Made by a program: the position numbers and the translations under genes. Positions 1 through 4,280 of a DNA stretch of 5,148 bases are shown in pieces. Origin of the DNA: Chloroflexota bacterium (GTDB taxonomy: Bacteria; Chloroflexota; Dehalococcoidia; SAR202; UBA11138); the NCBI GenBank assembly GCA_022566975.1, contig JADFHV010000182.1:1-5148 (forward strand), in the 5' to 3' direction. Positions within the stretch are counted from its first letter, which is position 1; every line of letters begins with the position of its first letter. The notes under the pieces were generated by a model, which worked only from the letters and a program-made list of their open reading frames with translations, was not told where the DNA came from and made no database searches.

Positions 1-2
1 TC

Positions 3-380
3 CAGGCCCGACCCCAGGATGAGGCCCAGGCGACGGTCACCACGCGGCTGTCCCGGGAGGACGGCGAGATAGACTGGGGCCGACCGGCCGCACATACCGC
101 CCGACAGGTCCGAGCCTACTTCCCCTGGCCAGGCACTTTTACTCACTGGCAGGGCAGGCTCCTCAAGGTCCTCGAGGCGTCCGCGCTCGATCTGGACTCG
201 GAGGCCTCCCTCGGCGCCGGGCAGGTGGTCTCGCTTGAGAAAGGGGTGGTGGGCGTCGCAACCGGCGACGGCATCCTGGAGCTCCGGAGAGTGCAACTTG
301 AAGGAAGGCGGCCGGTGAGTGCCGTCGAGCTCCTGGCCGGCCACCCTGAGATCGTCGGCTCGGTGCTCGGGTCGGCGTGA
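3..380 (+). CDS. fmt: Methionyl-tRNA formyltransferase, C-terminal part (5'-truncated by window edge)
   Basis: The reading frame enters from the left edge and ends at TGA 378-380, giving 125 residues. Fmt transfers a formyl group from 10-formyl-tetrahydrofolate to Met-tRNAfMet in the cytosol, which prepares the initiator tRNA for translation. The visible part covers the end of the catalytic domain and the C-terminal OB-like tRNA-binding domain. It begins with an 'ATVTTRLSREDGEIDW' segment that matches the Fmt 'kls.ee..idW' signature. The family motif 'VRAYFPWPGTFT' follows (compare 'IRAFNPWP' in E. coli Fmt), then 'GRLLKVLEA' and a terminal 'LLAGHPEIVGSVLG' helix. The N-terminal folate-binding region and catalytic Asn/His/Asp lie outside the window. 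The stop codon is only 8 bp from the end of the convergent propeller gene, and no terminator hairpin fits between them. Identification is by recognised motifs and is firm; the upstream partner (often def) cannot be seen. Confidence 0.93.
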   Translation, partial: QARPQDEAQATVTTRLSREDGEIDWGRPAAHTARQVRAYFPWPGTFTHWQGRLLKVLEASALDLDSEASLGAGQVVSLEKGVVGVATGDGILELRRVQLEGRRPVSAVELLAGHPEIVGSVLGSA

Positions 381-388
381 GGGGGTGA

Positions 389-1606
389 CTACTCCTCCGC
401 GCGGGTGATGGCGTATATGAGGCCGTCGTGGGAGCCGAAGTAGACGACGCCGTCCACGACCGCCGGGGAGGTCCAGACGTTGTCTCCAGTGGAGAAGGTC
501 CACAAGACGCGGCCTCCAGTGCGGTCCAGGGCGTACAGCCTCCCGTCCGACGAGCCGACGTAGACCAGGGACCCCAGCACTGCCGGCGACGACAGCACCG
601 GCCCGTTGATGAACGTCCTCCACACGGGCTCGCCGGTCTCAGCGTCCAGGGCGTAGAGGAAGCCGTCGTTGGACCCGACGTAGACTGTCCCGTCCACCAC
701 GGCCGGCGAAGAGAAAACCTGTCCTCCCGTCTCGCGCTGCCATCGCCGCTCGCCAGTCTCGGCGTCCAGCGCATACACGATTGCGTTGTCCGAGCCGAAG
801 TAGACCGTCCCCTCCCAGACGGCCGGCGACGAGAAGACCGACTGCCCCGTCGTGAATCTCCACCGCTCATCGCCTGTTTCGGCGTCTATGGCGTACAGGT
901 TGCCGTCCGTCGAGCCGATAAATACCGTGCCGTTGGAGGCGACCGGGGACGAGAGGATGCCACCGCGCGTTGGGAAGCGCCATATCAGATCGCCAGTCTC
1001 GGCGTCCAGTGCGTAAACATTGAAGTCGAAGGCGCCGAAGTAGACGCGTCCGTCCACCACCGCGGGCGATGACTGCTCCCCTCCGGGCCCCAGCCCGAAG
1101 GACCAGCGCTCCCCGCCTGTCTGAGCGTCCACGGCGTAGAACCTATTGTCGTCGGCGCCGAAGTAGACCGTGCCGTTGACCACCGAAGCCGACGCCCTCA
1201 GGAGGCCGCCGACCGGAAATCTCCACCGGACCTCGCCCGTGGCCGCATCCAGGGCCAAGAGATTGCGGTTAAAGGTCCCCGCGTAGACGACGCCGTCCAC
1301 CACGGTCGGAGACGACTCCACCACGCCGCCGGTCTGAAACTTCCACAGGAGCCTTGGCGAATCGGGCAGACCCTCTGTCCCACGCGAGCCGGAATGCCGC
1401 GCGTCGAGCCTGAACATGGGCCAGCTCTCACCGACCGGTTGCGTCTCGGCCGGGACCGGCGTCGCTACGGGCGTTGGGACCGCTGTGGAGGTGGCTACGA
1501 CAGTTGGCGTCGCCGTCGCGTCAGAGACAGCGACGTCCGCGCATGCTACGGCGACGGCCGTCATAAAGACGGCCGCTCCCAGGCCGAGCATGGAGTGGAC
1601 ACGCAT
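389..1606 (-). CDS. Lipoprotein with eight-bladed PQQ-like beta-propeller
   Basis: The product is 405 residues from ATG 1604-1606, chosen because AGGAA sits about 7 nt upstream. An in-frame GTG at 1634-1636 would add 10 residues but has no SD and would displace the signal peptide. Residues 1-21 form a signal peptide with an Arg-containing n-region and an Ala/Val core. It ends in a lipobox-like 'AVAC' with Cys22 as the probable lipidated residue. This fits the relaxed lipobox pattern; Ala at -3 is not the commonest choice. Residues ~23-58 are a Thr/Pro/Val/Ala low-complexity linker. From about residue 75 there are eight ~40-residue repeats of the type 'SSPAVVDGTVYxGS.DG.LYALDAETG...W'. The last repeat lacks its final W strand, and the N-terminal 'LLWKFQTGG' strand can supply it, giving Velcro closure. 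The fold resembles BamB and PQQ dehydrogenases, but no dehydrogenase catalytic domain is seen. It is probably an extracytoplasmic binding or scaffold protein of unknown ligand; true PQQ binding is not shown. Confidence 0.88.
   Translation of the reverse strand: MRVHSMLGLGAAVFMTAVAVACADVAVSDATATPTVVATSTAVPTPVATPVPAETQPVGESWPMFRLDARHSGSRGTEGLPDSPRLLWKFQTGGVVESSPTVVDGVVYAGTFNRNLLALDAATGEVRWRFPVGGLLRASASVVNGTVYFGADDNRFYAVDAQTGGERWSFGLGPGGEQSSPAVVDGRVYFGAFDFNVYALDAETGDLIWRFPTRGGILSSPVASNGTVFIGSTDGNLYAIDAETGDERWRFTTGQSVFSSPAVWEGTVYFGSDNAIVYALDAETGERRWQRETGGQVFSSPAVVDGTVYVGSNDGFLYALDAETGEPVWRTFINGPVLSSPAVLGSLVYVGSSDGRLYALDRTGGRVLWTFSTGDNVWTSPAVVDGVVYFGSHDGLIYAITRAEE
504..1330 (-). repeat. ~120-bp internal periodicity encoding propeller blades
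   Basis: The segment encoding 'ALDAETG' recurs at a nearly fixed spacing. On the + strand the 'GTCCAGGGCGTA'-like core starts at 524, 644, 764, 884, 1004, 1127 and 1247. The steps are 120 bp, with one of 123 bp where a blade has one extra residue. Each unit also carries a 'GAAGTAGAC(C/G)' core encoding 'VYFG'. These are diverged in-frame repeats of the propeller gene, not an independent DNA repeat. The strong similarity between blades suggests expansion by internal duplication. Confidence 0.85.
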
Positions 1607-1674
1607 CACGTAGTTCCTCGTCAGGTTTCCAGTCACAGTATTGGATGCGCCTGAACCCCATAGACGGTGCTCGA

Positions 1675-1703
1675 TTGACAGTATGGCCGATATCGGCCAT
1701 ACT
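1675..1703 (+). promoter_or_regulatory. Promoter of the DUF4258/DUF2283-HTH/GIY-YIG operon
   Basis: A perfect -35 consensus TTGACA lies at 1675-1680. After exactly 17 bp comes CATACT at 1698-1703, which matches TATAAT at 4 of 6 positions. Transcription would start near 1710 and leave a leader of about 19 nt containing the GGAAAGAG ribosome site just before ATG 1729. The spacing, the leader length and the overlap with a large palindrome all fit a repressible promoter. This is a motif reading without experimental support. Confidence 0.6.
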
Positions 1704-1704
1704 G
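1679..1704. promoter_or_regulatory. Perfect 26-bp palindrome, probable operator
   Basis: The half-site CAGTATGGCCGAT is followed directly by its exact reverse complement, with no central spacer and no mismatch across 26 bp. It begins inside the -35 box, fills the whole spacer and ends one base past the -10 box. A dimeric repressor bound here would exclude RNA polymerase. The natural candidate ligand is the HTH protein encoded by the second gene of the operon (inference). It is not followed by a T-tract and lies upstream of the genes, so a terminator is unlikely. Confidence 0.7.
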
Positions 1705-1728
1705 ATCACAGACCGACGTGGAAAGAGA

Positions 1729-1977
1729 ATGAACCCGGCCGATATTGTAATCGGTGAGCACGCCGCCATGCAGATGCAGCGGCGACGCATCACTTTAAGA
1801 GACGTAGCTTTGATCTTGCAGTTTGGGGAACACGTCGATGGGCGAGAAGAGGGTACTCGAGAGGCGTGTATCGAGCTGAACGGAACTCCCCTGACAGTCG
1901 TGTACGATTCGGTAGAGCACAAGTTCAGAGGCTTATTTTACGTGATCACAGTGCTCAAAAGAAGGTGCTGGGAATGA
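1729..1977 (+). CDS. DUF4258 family small protein (possible toxin component)
   Basis: The product is 82 residues from ATG 1729-1731, preceded by GGAAAGAG. An ATG at 1645 would add 28 residues but lies upstream of the promoter and runs through the palindrome, so it is rejected. The sequence fits the DUF4258 pattern: 'EHAAMQMQRRRITLRDVALILQ' near residues 10-31 (HA..rM..R.I...DV..vl), then 'GEHV', a charged 'EGTREACIELNGTPLTVVYD' hairpin, and a closing 'GLFYVITVLKRR' strand. The biochemical function of this family is not established. Its size, fold pattern and frequent pairing with DUF2283 genes make a toxin-like role plausible, but this is inference. The gene is AT-richer than its neighbours and uses TTA (twice) and AGA (three times), codons that are scarce in high-GC hosts and suggest transfer. 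Its TGA overlaps the next ATG (ATGA), so translation is probably coupled. Confidence 0.78.
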   Translation: MNPADIVIGEHAAMQMQRRRITLRDVALILQFGEHVDGREEGTREACIELNGTPLTVVYDSVEHKFRGLFYVITVLKRRCWE

Positions 1978-2360
1978 GGATCACTTACGACAAGGCGATG
2001 GATGTCCTTGCGATATTGCTAGCCGATGCCGAGGTAGAGGAGACCAGGTCGATTGCTCCCGGAGTAGAGGTAGACTATGATTCGACCGGCCGCGTTCTGG
2101 CTCTGGAGTTCCTGAACGCCAGCAAGAAGTACGACCTGAGTGGGACAGAGTTGGAGGACCCGGACCCTTACTACTCTCTGGCGGCAGCCGGGGCGACGTT
2201 CGGCCTCAGCCCAACTACCTTGCGTCACCAGATAGGACGCGGAGTCTTACCTGGAACAAAGTTCGGTCGCAACTGGATGGTGCACCGAGACGACCTGTAT
2301 AAGTACTTGAAAGAACGGAGCCGGAAGGCTAAGTCCTCAGCGGGGGCCAGGGATGGCTAA
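1974..2360 (+). CDS. DUF2283 domain fused to excisionase-type HTH (probable antitoxin/autorepressor)
   Basis: The product is 128 residues from ATG 1974-1976, which overlaps the previous stop as ATGA. Residues ~1-50 match DUF2283: 'MRITYDKAMDVLAILLAD' followed by 'GVEVDYDSTGRVLALEFLNAS' (usual form 'mkitYd.eaDalyi.l' plus 'v.vdyde.GrlvgiEil'). Residues ~66-113 form a winged HTH of the MerR/excisionase (HTH_17) type. It has 'YYSLAAAGATFGLSPTTLRHQI' (helix-turn-helix, recognition helix ~80-89), 'RGVLPGTKFGRNWMVHRDDLYKYL' as wing and closing helix, then a basic tail. DUF2283 proteins are often encoded next to DUF4258 proteins; the C-terminal DNA-binding domain gives this one a direct means of repressing the operon through the 26-bp palindrome. 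An antitoxin role is inferred from gene pairing and architecture. Its 3' end overlaps the GIY-YIG gene by 8 bp. Confidence 0.8.
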   Translation: MRITYDKAMDVLAILLADAEVEETRSIAPGVEVDYDSTGRVLALEFLNASKKYDLSGTELEDPDPYYSLAAAGATFGLSPTTLRHQIGRGVLPGTKFGRNWMVHRDDLYKYLKERSRKAKSSAGARDG

Positions 2361-2646
2361 GAAAAGGATGGGTAAGAGCAAGCCGCTTTCCGGGAGGAAC
2401 CTGAGAGACGTTCCCGAGCAGAGCGGTGTCTACAATCTGAGGAACCGAGAAGGCGACATCATATACACGGGCTCGGCCGGGGCCGGCAGACTGAAAGAAC
2501 GCCTTCAAGAACACCTGAGGAATCGCGATGTTCGTGGGGCCACACGGTTTCAGACCCGCCCATTGTCAAGTGCCGCAGAGGCCCGGCGGGTAGAGCGGGC
2601 CTTGATAGAAAGACACAAGCCGCGCGCAAACAAGCGAGGGAAATAG
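2353..2646 (+). CDS. Stand-alone GIY-YIG nuclease-domain protein
   Basis: The product is 97 residues from ATG 2353-2355, inside the last 8 bp of the upstream gene, with a short purine-rich CCAGGG before it. The whole protein is one GIY-YIG domain. It has 'SGVYNLRNREGDIIYTGSA', with Y27 of the GIY position and Y38 of the YIG position (G-V-Y and Y-T-G variants). 'GRLKERLQEH' follows with probable catalytic Arg50, and 'ERALIERHKPRAN' ends the domain with the metal-binding Glu81 and the conserved terminal Asn93. All key residues expected of an active metal-dependent nuclease of the UvrC-N/SLX1/homing-endonuclease superfamily are therefore present. No extra DNA-binding or UvrC domain is attached apart from a basic N-terminus (MAKKRMGKSK) and C-terminus. 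Overlapping genes suggest co-transcription and co-translation with the DUF2283-HTH protein. Its target (DNA repair intermediate, mobile DNA or RNA) cannot be told. Confidence 0.85.
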   Translation: MAKKRMGKSKPLSGRNLRDVPEQSGVYNLRNREGDIIYTGSAGAGRLKERLQEHLRNRDVRGATRFQTRPLSSAAEARRVERALIERHKPRANKRGK

Positions 2647-2660
2647 CGACGAGCGCGCCC

Positions 2661-3731
2661 TCACTCGAAACCCGCCAGCCTCCGTTGGGCCGGCTCTTCT
2701 TCAGGCCGCTCGAAGCCGGATACCCCGACGCCCACCAGGCGAAACAGCCTCCCGGGCTGGATCTCGGCCCGTATCAACTCGGCCGCGGCCGCGGCCACCT
2801 CATCGGCGGACCGAACCGGATCGGCGAGGGTCGTCTGCCGCGTGAAGGTCGTAAAGTCAGCCAGCCGCAGCTTGAGCTTCACGGTCCGGCCCTGGATGTC
2901 GTTTCGCGTCAGATGGCTCCCGACACTCTGGCTAAGCCGGTTGACCAGCTCGAACAGTAGCTCCGGGTCGTCGGTATCGCGGGCCAGTGTCGTCTCGGCG
3001 CTCACGGACTTCCTCTCGCGCTCCACCACCACGGGCCGGTCATCCTGGCCCAGAGACAGCCGCCGAACGCCGGGACCCATGCGCCCGAAGTGGGTGACGA
3101 ACCACTCCTCCGGCCTGGCCGCCAGCTGGCCGATGGTCCGTATACCGGCGCGGTGCAGGCGCTCGGCGGTCTTGGGGCCTATCCCCCCCAGCCGTTCGAC
3201 CGGAAGCGGTGCGAGGAACTCTCGCTCTGACCCGGGAGCCACGACGGTGAGACCATCGGGCTTGTCCATGTCCGAGGCGATCTTTGCCACCGATTTGGTG
3301 GCGCCAACACCCACCGAGATAGTCAGCGCCAGGTCGGCCCTCACGCGACGCTTCAGCTCCGACGCGATCCGGGCCGGGGAGCGTTCTGGAGTGACTGACT
3401 CGGTCACATCCAGGTAGGCCTCGTCGAGAGAGAGGGGCTCCACCAGGGGCGTAATCTCCTTGAAGATAACCATCACCTGCCGCGAGACCTCGCCGTACCG
3501 GTCGAACCTCGGGGGGACCCGGATGGCCGTTGGACAGCGCTGCAGCGCTGTACGCATGGGCATGGCGGAGCGGACGCCGAAGCGCCGGGCCTCGTATGAC
3601 GCCGACGCGACCACGCCTCTTCCTTCGGGACTTCCCCCGACCACCACCGGCTTGCCTCGCAAGGCGGGATTGTCCCGCTGCTCTATCGCTGCGTAGAAGG
3701 CGTCGAAATCCGCATGCAGAATGTGTCTCAT
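2661..3731 (-). CDS. dinB: DNA polymerase IV (Y-family translesion polymerase)
   Basis: The product is 356 residues from ATG 3729-3731, with AGGA about 5 nt upstream. The frame stays open to 3872, but the added residues run through intergenic hairpins and are not Pol IV-like. The Pol IV start 'HILHADFDAFYAAIEQRDNP' lies immediately after this Met. The palm holds catalytic Asp8 and the 'SLDE' motif with Asp103/Glu104, the same numbering as in E. coli; Tyr13 is the steric gate against ribonucleotides. 'ASYEARRFGVRSAMPM' is the fingers motif. A helix-hairpin-helix 'LGGIGPKTAERLHRAGI' marks the thumb, and a little-finger domain follows from 'RKSVSAETTLARD'. The C-terminal 'QRRLAGFE' resembles a degenerate Qxx(L)xxF sliding-clamp-binding motif. 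The enzyme bypasses DNA lesions with low fidelity. The length is normal and the gene appears intact. It converges on the GIY-YIG gene with a 14-bp gap. Confidence 0.95.
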   Translation of the reverse strand: MRHILHADFDAFYAAIEQRDNPALRGKPVVVGGSPEGRGVVASASYEARRFGVRSAMPMRTALQRCPTAIRVPPRFDRYGEVSRQVMVIFKEITPLVEPLSLDEAYLDVTESVTPERSPARIASELKRRVRADLALTISVGVGATKSVAKIASDMDKPDGLTVVAPGSEREFLAPLPVERLGGIGPKTAERLHRAGIRTIGQLAARPEEWFVTHFGRMGPGVRRLSLGQDDRPVVVERERKSVSAETTLARDTDDPELLFELVNRLSQSVGSHLTRNDIQGRTVKLKLRLADFTTFTRQTTLADPVRSADEVAAAAAELIRAEIQPGRLFRLVGVGVSGFERPEEEPAQRRLAGFE

Positions 3732-3744
3732 GGCCGTCCTGGTG

Positions 3745-3753
3745 ACTATATCA
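3745..3753 (-). promoter_or_regulatory. Possible extended -10 promoter of dinB
   Basis: Read on the minus strand, TGATATAGT is an extended -10 element (TGnTATAAT with one mismatch), ending 13 nt before the dinB ATG. The -35 position with a 17-bp spacer is CCGACG, matching 3 of 6. The start site would fall about 6-8 nt before ATG, leaving at most a very short leader that might cut into the AGGA ribosome site. No GAAC-N4-GTTC or CTG-N10-CAG SOS box is evident, so damage control is not shown. Confidence 0.3.
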
Positions 3754-3762
3754 AAACCGCTC

Positions 3763-3791
3763 TTAACCGTCGGCTCGGGCTGAGGTAAACT
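3763..3791 (+). promoter_or_regulatory. Candidate promoter facing the intergenic structured region
   Basis: TTAACC (3763-3768) and TAAACT (3786-3791) each match the sigma-70 consensus at 4 of 6 positions and are separated by exactly 17 bp. Transcription would start near 3798, just before the hairpin at 3805-3824, and run toward the small ORF and arsR. It overlaps no gene. Two 4/6 boxes occur often by chance, so this is weak by itself and gains weight only from what follows it. Confidence 0.3.
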
Positions 3792-3804
3792 GAACGGATA
3801 TGAA

Positions 3805-3824
3805 CCACATCCTGAAGGATGTGG
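3805..3824. repeat. Perfect 8-bp hairpin with 4-nt loop
   Basis: CCACATCC (3805-3812) and GGATGTGG (3817-3824) are exact inverted repeats around the loop TGAA. No T-tract follows on either strand, so it is not a classical terminator. The related motif CCTTCAGG (the reverse complement of the CCTGAAGG in this hairpin) recurs at 3855-3862. Such compact palindromes also occur at the ends of IS200/IS605-type elements and their non-coding derivatives, but no transposase is present here. Confidence 0.65.
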
Positions 3825-3829
3825 CATCA

Positions 3830-3907
3830 GGCAGGGGGAGAGAACGATGTCGCAGCCTTCAGGCCGCGGCACACGGCGAAGGCCATTCTACGTCTAACTC
3901 CCCCGCC
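3830..3907 (+). other. Long imperfect stem-loop that would sequester an SD sequence
   Basis: The outer stem pairs GGGGGAG (3834-3840) with CTCCCCC (3898-3904). It is extended outward by GGC/GCC (3830-3832 with 3905-3907, one bulged A). It is extended inward by AGA and CG (3841-3843, 3845-3846) with CG and TCT (3891-3895). An inner arm pairs GCCTTC (3854-3859) with GAAGGC (3877-3882), capped by GCCG/CGGC. The bases encoding a strong ribosome site are thus paired in the full fold. This is a hand-drawn structure from complementarity; no energy was computed and no known riboswitch class was recognised. Confidence 0.4.
3847..3897 (+). CDS. Possible 16-residue leader or micro-ORF
   Basis: ATG 3847-3849 to TAA 3895-3897 encodes MSQPSGRGTRRRPFYV, a basic peptide. 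It is preceded by GGGGGAG with a 6-nt gap from its GGAG core to the ATG, one of the better ribosome sites in the window. It lies entirely within the long stem-loop at 3830-3907, and the SD itself forms the outer stem. If real it could be a leader peptide or a small basic protein. I recognise no family. The length is too short for coding statistics, and a chance ORF is quite possible. Confidence 0.2.
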   Translation: MSQPSGRGTRRRPFYV

Positions 3908-3912
3908 CCGTG

Positions 3913-3946
3913 CGTTAGTTGACGCTTTCGTAAGTGTATGCTAACG
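3913..3946. promoter_or_regulatory. Inverted repeat CGTTAG-N22-CTAACG, candidate ArsR operator
   Basis: CGTTAG (3913-3918) and its exact reverse complement CTAACG (3941-3946) flank the -35 box and overlap the -10 box of the arsR promoter. ArsR-family dimers usually bind inverted repeats that overlap their own promoters. The half-sites here are short and far apart, so this is only a candidate autoregulatory site. Confidence 0.4.
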
Positions 3947-3947
3947 T
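3919..3947 (+). promoter_or_regulatory. Promoter for arsR-SRPBCC-VOC operon, probably giving a leaderless mRNA
   Basis: TTGACG (3919-3924, 5/6 to consensus) is separated by 17 bp from TAACGT (3942-3947), which fits the relaxed TAnnnT -10 type. The expected start point, about 7 nt beyond the -10 box, falls at or next to A3954 of the arsR ATG. This agrees with the lack of any SD before that gene. Leaderless mRNAs of this layout are common in Actinobacteria and Deinococcus relatives. Confidence 0.45.
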
Positions 3948-3953
3948 CTACCC

Positions 3954-4280
3954 ATGCTGGACCTTGCGGTCCGTGCCATAGCCGAGCCCCGTCGCCGCGA
4001 GATCCTCCGGCTCATACAGTACGGGGAGCTCCCAGCCGGACGGATCGCATCGGGCTTCGACGTGACCCGTCCGGCCATCTCGCAGCACCTGAAGGTACTG
4101 GCCGAGGCAGGGTTGGTCAGTGCCAGGAAAGAGGGGACCCAGATTCTCTACCGGGCCCGCCCGGAGGGCCTGAGGGAGTTGCGGGAGTATCTGGAGGGCT
4201 TCTGGGACGAGGGCCTGAGGATGCTGAAGGAGGTCGCGGAAGCCGATAGAAGGAGGTCCGATGGCGACGACCGAGAGTGA
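3954..4280 (+). CDS. ArsR-family winged-helix transcriptional regulator
   Basis: The product is 108 residues from ATG 3954-3956. It is a single ArsR-type winged helix. 'AIAEPRRREILRLI' (residues 8-21) is the classical first helix of this family. 'LPAGRIASGFDVTRPAISQHLKVLAEAGLV' (26-55) holds the helix-turn-helix with its recognition helix near 39-50. 'SARKEGTQILYRARPEGLREL' (56-76) is the wing. The remainder is a dimerisation helix and an acidic/basic tail. There is no Cys at all, so the CxC metal-sensing site of ArsR/SmtB proteins is absent and the inducer is probably not arsenic or a soft metal. This subgroup is usually encoded next to SRPBCC genes, as here. The start has no SD but fits a leaderless transcript. 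The last 20 bp overlap the SRPBCC gene, whose AAGGAGGT ribosome site lies inside this gene. Confidence 0.92.
   Translation: MLDLAVRAIAEPRRREILRLIQYGELPAGRIASGFDVTRPAISQHLKVLAEAGLVSARKEGTQILYRARPEGLRELREYLEGFWDEGLRMLKEVAEADRRRSDGDDRE

Noticed and set aside
380..391. Bidirectional terminator between fmt and the propeller gene
   Set aside because: Only 8 bp separate the two stop codons and no hairpin can be drawn there.
163..1072. Long open frames overlapping the propeller gene on both strands (for example 163-870 minus and 428-1072 plus)
   Set aside because: They are shadows of the repetitive high-GC propeller gene. Their translations are Arg/Pro/Ser-rich without any recognisable domain, and the propeller frame explains the region fully.
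1607..1636. Upstream GTG start (1634-1636) for the lipoprotein
   Set aside because: There is no SD before it and it adds 10 residues ahead of a normal signal peptide. ATG 1604-1606 has AGGAA at good spacing.
1679..1704. Palindrome as a transcription terminator of a neighbouring gene
   Set aside because: Both flanking genes point away from it, no T-tract follows, and it overlaps promoter boxes. An operator fits better.
1645..1728. N-terminal extension of the DUF4258 protein from ATG 1645
   Set aside because: It would start upstream of the TTGACA promoter and run through the palindrome. The DUF4258 homology begins after Met at 1729, which has its own ribosome site.
3732..3872. 47-residue N-terminal extension of DinB
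   Set aside because: The extension is encoded by the intergenic hairpins, has no Pol IV similarity, and the conserved Pol IV N-terminus starts exactly at ATG 3729-3731 with AGGA upstream.
3800..3922. 40-codon ORF (MNHILKDVASG...) across the intergenic hairpins
   Set aside because: It has only a weak GGAT before ATG 3800 and no recognisable family. It is read through the inverted repeats in a different frame from the better-supported 16-codon ORF.
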